Positions 29,857-33,292 of a stretch of DNA of 33,292 bases are shown in pieces. How positions within the stretch are numbered: the first letter of the stretch is position 1; each line of letters opens with the position of its first letter. The notes below the pieces were generated by a model. It saw only the letters and a list, made by a program, of their open reading frames with translations. It had not been told where the DNA came from and did not search any database. The DNA is from Loktanella sp. (GTDB taxonomy: Bacteria; Pseudomonadota; Alphaproteobacteria; Rhodobacterales; Rhodobacteraceae): NCBI GenBank assembly GCA_003551805.1, contig PUNR01000405.1, forward strand, positions 1-33,292, read 5' to 3'. A program made the translations under genes and the position numbers.

Positions 29857-32019
29857 TCAGTTCGTTGCTTCGCCAGTCATCAGCAAATCAAGCAGCTGGA
29901 TGATGTCGTCGTCGACAACTTCACCGCCCTGACTTTGCAAAACACCCGCCGGTGAGCCGAATTGCGGGGCAATCAGTGGCAGCGGGGTTGGGGTGCGGCC
30001 TTCCAGCACGCGTACCATGGTTTCACGCCAGATTTCAGCCGGCAAACCGCCGCCGGTGACACCCCGCAATGGCGTGTTGTTGTCATAGCCCATCCAGACG
30101 CCGGTGACGTAATCACCGGTAAAGCCGATAAACCACGCATCCCGCGCGCTGTTGGTCGTGCCGGTCTTGCCCGCAATTTCCCAGCCGGGAATGCGTGCGC
30201 GCCGACCGGTGCCTTCTTCAACGACTCTGGTCATCATCCATGTCAGTTCACGCGCGGCGGTTTCGCTGATGATCCGGTTACCGATACCGGCACCTTGCGA
30301 ATCCATCAACACCGCATTGTCGCCCTGAATGCGCAAATCCAGCAGGCCATATGGCGTAACTTGTGACCCCCCATTCAGAATGCCGGCGTAAGCGCCTGTC
30401 ATGTTCAGCAGTGTGCTTTCCGAAACACCCAGCGCCAAGGCGGGCCCAACGGCCAGATCGCCCTGCAACCCAAAGCCATTGGCCACATTGCGCACGAATT
30501 CGCGCCCGACATCCTCGGACAACACGATCGTTGGCACGTTGCGGCTTTCGGCAAGGGCTTGCACCAGCGTGACCGGACCTTTGAACGTGCGGTCATAGTT
30601 TTCGGGGCACCATTCAGGTGATCCGCGCACCCGCCAGCAGGTGCGTTCATCATTGACCATCGCATAGGGCGAAACGCCCAGATCAAGGGCTGCGGCAAAA
30701 ATGAAGGGTTTGAATGCGGACCCCGACTGGCGAAGCGCCTGCGTGGCGCGGTTGAACGCACCGGTGGCGCGCAGATTGCGCCCGCCAACCATCGCACGCA
30801 CGGCGCCATCGGCTGACATCACCACGATGGCGGCTTGGGCGTCTGACCCTTCGGCGACCTGATTTTCGAACACGGACACCAGCGCCTGTTCCGCCGCACT
30901 TTGGATGCGCTGGTCAAGCGTGGTGCGGATAATCACGTCTTCGGTCGTGTTGCGGGTGAAAAATTCCGGCCCGCTTTCCATGACCCAATCGGCAAAGAAA
31001 CCGCCTGACCGTGCCTCGGCTGCGCGCGATAGCGCGGCAGGATTGGCCAGCGCGTCGTTCGCCTGTGCGTCGGTCAGATAGCCTTCGTTGCGCATCAGCC
31101 CGACAACGACCGCCGCCCGCGCGCGGGACCGTTCGATATTCGCTGTGGGGGCAAGGGTTGATGGGGCCTGCAATAGACCGGCCAGCATTGCGGCCTGCGC
31201 GGGGTTCACCTCGGCCGAGGAAATGCCGAAATACCGCTGCGCTGCCGCCTCAAACCCACGCGATCCTGCACCCAGATAGGCGCGGTTCAGATAGACCGTC
31301 AGGATTTCTTCCTTGGTATAGGCGATTTCCATACCAACGGCGTAAAACGCCTCGCGGGCTTTGCGCGCCAGCGTCGTCCGGCGGCAATCAGCTTCGTAAG
31401 CTGCCTCTGTTTCCCAGACGCTGGCATCATAAGGCACACCAAGACACAGCAGTTTGGCGGTTTGCTGGGTGATGGTTGACCCGCCATTGCCCGACAACGG
31501 ATGCCGGCCTGCGGCCATGTTGATCCGCACTGCCGATGCGATACCGCGCGGCGAAATGCCGAAATGGCCGTAGAAACGCCGATCCTCGGTGGCGATGACA
31601 GCATTATGCAGATGCGGTGAAACGGTCCGTGCCGTCACCATGCCGCCAAACTGGTCGCCACGCCATGCGAACACGTCACCGGTGAAATCGGCCATCGTGA
31701 CAGACCCGCGGGCACGTTGGTCGATGATCTGTTCGATGGGTGGCATCTGTGATGCGAAATAAAACGATATCCCGCCGACGACGACCGTCGCGAAAAGCCC
31801 GACCCGCCAGGTGATCGCCCAAATCGCGCCAAGGATCAGGCGGAACGGCCACAGGATCCAGCCCACCAGACCGCGTGGTGCGCTGCGCGCGGCCCTTCCG
31901 CGGGGCTTGGTTGTCCGCTTTGGTCCGGTTTTCTTGGGCGCTGCCTTTTTCGGCGCCGCCCTGCCGGTATAGCGTTTGTCGGCCACCAGAGGTGTCCGTC
32001 GATTATCGTTGCCACTCAT
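29857..32019 (-). CDS. class A penicillin-binding protein (PBP1A-like transglycosylase/transpeptidase)
   Basis: GT51 motif ATEDRRFYGHFGISPRG; transpeptidase SAFK (SxxK), SRN and KTGTT motifs; ATG at 32019; lysine/arginine-rich cytoplasmic tail and single TM. Confidence 0.94.
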   Translation of the reverse strand: MSGNDNRRTPLVADKRYTGRAAPKKAAPKKTGPKRTTKPRGRAARSAPRGLVGWILWPFRLILGAIWAITWRVGLFATVVVGGISFYFASQMPPIEQIIDQRARGSVTMADFTGDVFAWRGDQFGGMVTARTVSPHLHNAVIATEDRRFYGHFGISPRGIASAVRINMAAGRHPLSGNGGSTITQQTAKLLCLGVPYDASVWETEAAYEADCRRTTLARKAREAFYAVGMEIAYTKEEILTVYLNRAYLGAGSRGFEAAAQRYFGISSAEVNPAQAAMLAGLLQAPSTLAPTANIERSRARAAVVVGLMRNEGYLTDAQANDALANPAALSRAAEARSGGFFADWVMESGPEFFTRNTTEDVIIRTTLDQRIQSAAEQALVSVFENQVAEGSDAQAAIVVMSADGAVRAMVGGRNLRATGAFNRATQALRQSGSAFKPFIFAAALDLGVSPYAMVNDERTCWRVRGSPEWCPENYDRTFKGPVTLVQALAESRNVPTIVLSEDVGREFVRNVANGFGLQGDLAVGPALALGVSESTLLNMTGAYAGILNGGSQVTPYGLLDLRIQGDNAVLMDSQGAGIGNRIISETAARELTWMMTRVVEEGTGRRARIPGWEIAGKTGTTNSARDAWFIGFTGDYVTGVWMGYDNNTPLRGVTGGGLPAEIWRETMVRVLEGRTPTPLPLIAPQFGSPAGVLQSQGGEVVDDDIIQLLDLLMTGEATN

Positions 32020-32127
32020 GATCCGCTCGACTGTTTGTGCGTCTGTTTTGCGAGACCTTAAACAGTTTGAAAGCAATTGTAGAGACGGTTGAGTCGTACT
32101 GCGCGATTTTTGATCTGCCTAAAAATA

Positions 32128-32163
32128 GTGCATATGGGTTAATTTGTGCAAAAATTGTGCAAA
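32128..32163. repeat. GTGCA repeats with an 11 bp phased TTGTGCAAAA direct repeat upstream of the P-II gene
   Basis: GTGCA at 32128, 32146 and 32157; TTGTGCAAA at 32144 and 32155 (period 11). Confidence 0.5.
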
Positions 32164-32288
32164 TGTACCTGCTGGCGGCCCTGAATCACGTAGGCAAAAC
32201 CTTGCTCATGCTGCACTGCCGCGTTCTTTAGTCCCTGCAAGCGGACGCCGGGCTGGGCGTTGCCGCAATCCATTGCGAGGGGAAGAAC

Positions 32289-32627
32289 GTGAAACTCATC
32301 ATTGCAACAATCAAGCCATTCAAGCTCGAGGAGGTGCGCGAAGCGCTGACCACCGTGGGCGTGCGCGGCATGATGGTGTCAGAAATCAAGGGGTTCGGAT
32401 CGCAGTCTGGCCATACCGAAATCTATCGGGGCGCGGAATATGCCGTGAACTTCGTACCCAAGGTGAAGCTGGAGATCGTCGTGCCTGACAGCATGGCCGA
32501 TCAGGTCGTTTCTACCATCGCCACCACTGCAAAGACCGACAAGATCGGCGACGGCAAGGTTTTCGTGCTCGACGTGCAAAGCGCCCTGCGGGTGCGCACC
32601 GGCGAGACCAATGATGACGCGCTGTAA
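32289..32627 (+). CDS. glnK: nitrogen regulatory protein P-II
   Basis: 112 aa; MKLIIATIKPFKLEEVREALTTVGVRGMMVSEIKGFGSQSGHTEIYRGAEY...KIGDGKVFVLDVQSALRVRTGETNDDAL; GTG start with AGGGGAAG SD; followed by amtB. Confidence 0.95.
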   Translation: MKLIIATIKPFKLEEVREALTTVGVRGMMVSEIKGFGSQSGHTEIYRGAEYAVNFVPKVKLEIVVPDSMADQVVSTIATTAKTDKIGDGKVFVLDVQSALRVRTGETNDDAL

Positions 32628-32652
32628 TAGTCGCGAAACGAGGAACAAACCC

Positions 32653-33292
32653 ATGAATATGAAAAAGTTACTAACGCTTGGCGCGGGGCTAGCAATGCTG
32701 CCGGTGATCGGCTTCGCGCAAGAAGCCGCAGAAGTGGCCGAAGTCGCAGAAGATATCGCAGATGTCGCGCCATCGTTCGATGAAATCGGCCCCTATATCA
32801 TGACCACCCTGCTGTTCCTTGTGGGCGGCTTTCTGGTGTTCTGGATGGCGGCAGGTTTCACCATGCTCGAGGCCGGTCTGGTCCGGTCCAAGAACGTCAC
32901 CACCCAGCTCACCAAGAACATCGCGCTGTTTTCGATTGCGGGCATCATGTACTGGCTGGTCGGTTTCAACCTGATGTATCCGGGTGATTTCAACGGCTAT
33001 ATCGGTGGCTTCTTCAACATCACAATCCTCGAAGCCGTCGGATTGGGCGCAGATGAGGCGGATCTGGAATATGCATCCGTTGCATCCGACTTCTTCTTTC
33101 AGTTGATGTTCGTCGCGGCAACCGCATCCATCGTGTCCGGTGCGCTGGCTGAACGGATCAAACTCTGGCCGTTCCTTGTCTTTGTCGTCATCCTTACTGG
33201 CTTCATGTACCCGATTTCCGGTTCCTGGCTTTGGGGTGAAGGCTGGCTTGACGAAATGGGCTTCTCCGACTTCGCCGGTTCGACTGTCGTGC
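32653..33292 (+). CDS. amtB: ammonium transporter, truncated by the window end
   Basis: MNMKKLLTLGAGLAMLPVIGFAQEAAEVAEVAEDIADVAPSFDEIGPYIMTTLLFLVGGFLVFWMAAGFTMLEAGLVRSKNVTTQLTKNI...; open to the window end, so absent from the ORF track. Confidence 0.95.
   Translation, partial: MNMKKLLTLGAGLAMLPVIGFAQEAAEVAEVAEDIADVAPSFDEIGPYIMTTLLFLVGGFLVFWMAAGFTMLEAGLVRSKNVTTQLTKNIALFSIAGIMYWLVGFNLMYPGDFNGYIGGFFNITILEAVGLGADEADLEYASVASDFFFQLMFVAATASIVSGALAERIKLWPFLVFVVILTGFMYPISGSWLWGEGWLDEMGFSDFAGSTVV

Noticed and set aside
32193-32205. Possible sigma-54 promoter (GGCAAAACCTTGC) upstream of P-II
   Set aside because: Spacing between the -24 GG and -12 GC is 9 nt, not the required 10, and the -24 element lacks TGGCAC.

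Overview
The window looks like an ordinary core chromosomal segment of a GC-rich alphaproteobacterium. Protein content and gene neighbourhoods resemble the Rhodobacteraceae (roseobacter group). It is densely packed, with many 1-4 bp ATGA/GTGA gene overlaps. I saw no rRNA, tRNA, IS element, phage gene or CRISPR array. Recognisable genes: map, a cinA-like gene, an OmpA-family protein, a GGDEF gene broken by one in-frame stop, a LysR regulator, a FadH-like reductase, a fasciclin lipoprotein, ilvD, a CPBP protease, accD, folC, a TPR protein, ispE, rsmD, a ferredoxin-reductase-like protein, a Prx5-like peroxiredoxin, an MscS channel, a pterin-4a-carbinolamine dehydratase, a FemAB/GNAT-like protein, a GDPD, RidA, a type I secretion ABC/HlyD pair, a class A PBP, and P-II followed by amtB (cut by the window end). 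I found no convincing new multi-gene system. The most interesting signals are non-coding or at the control level. (1) The diguanylate cyclase locus at about 5594-6407 has an exact TTAA-N7-TTAAC (CtrA-type) box, a hairpin that would sequester the Shine-Dalgarno, and a single in-frame TAA inside the GGDEF domain. (2) The ~250 bp gap before the TPR-ispE genes contains several stems, two of which are mutually exclusive. (3) Inverted or phased repeats lie upstream of the LysR, fasciclin and P-II genes. All functional statements come from reading the sequence and recalling protein families; no database search was run.
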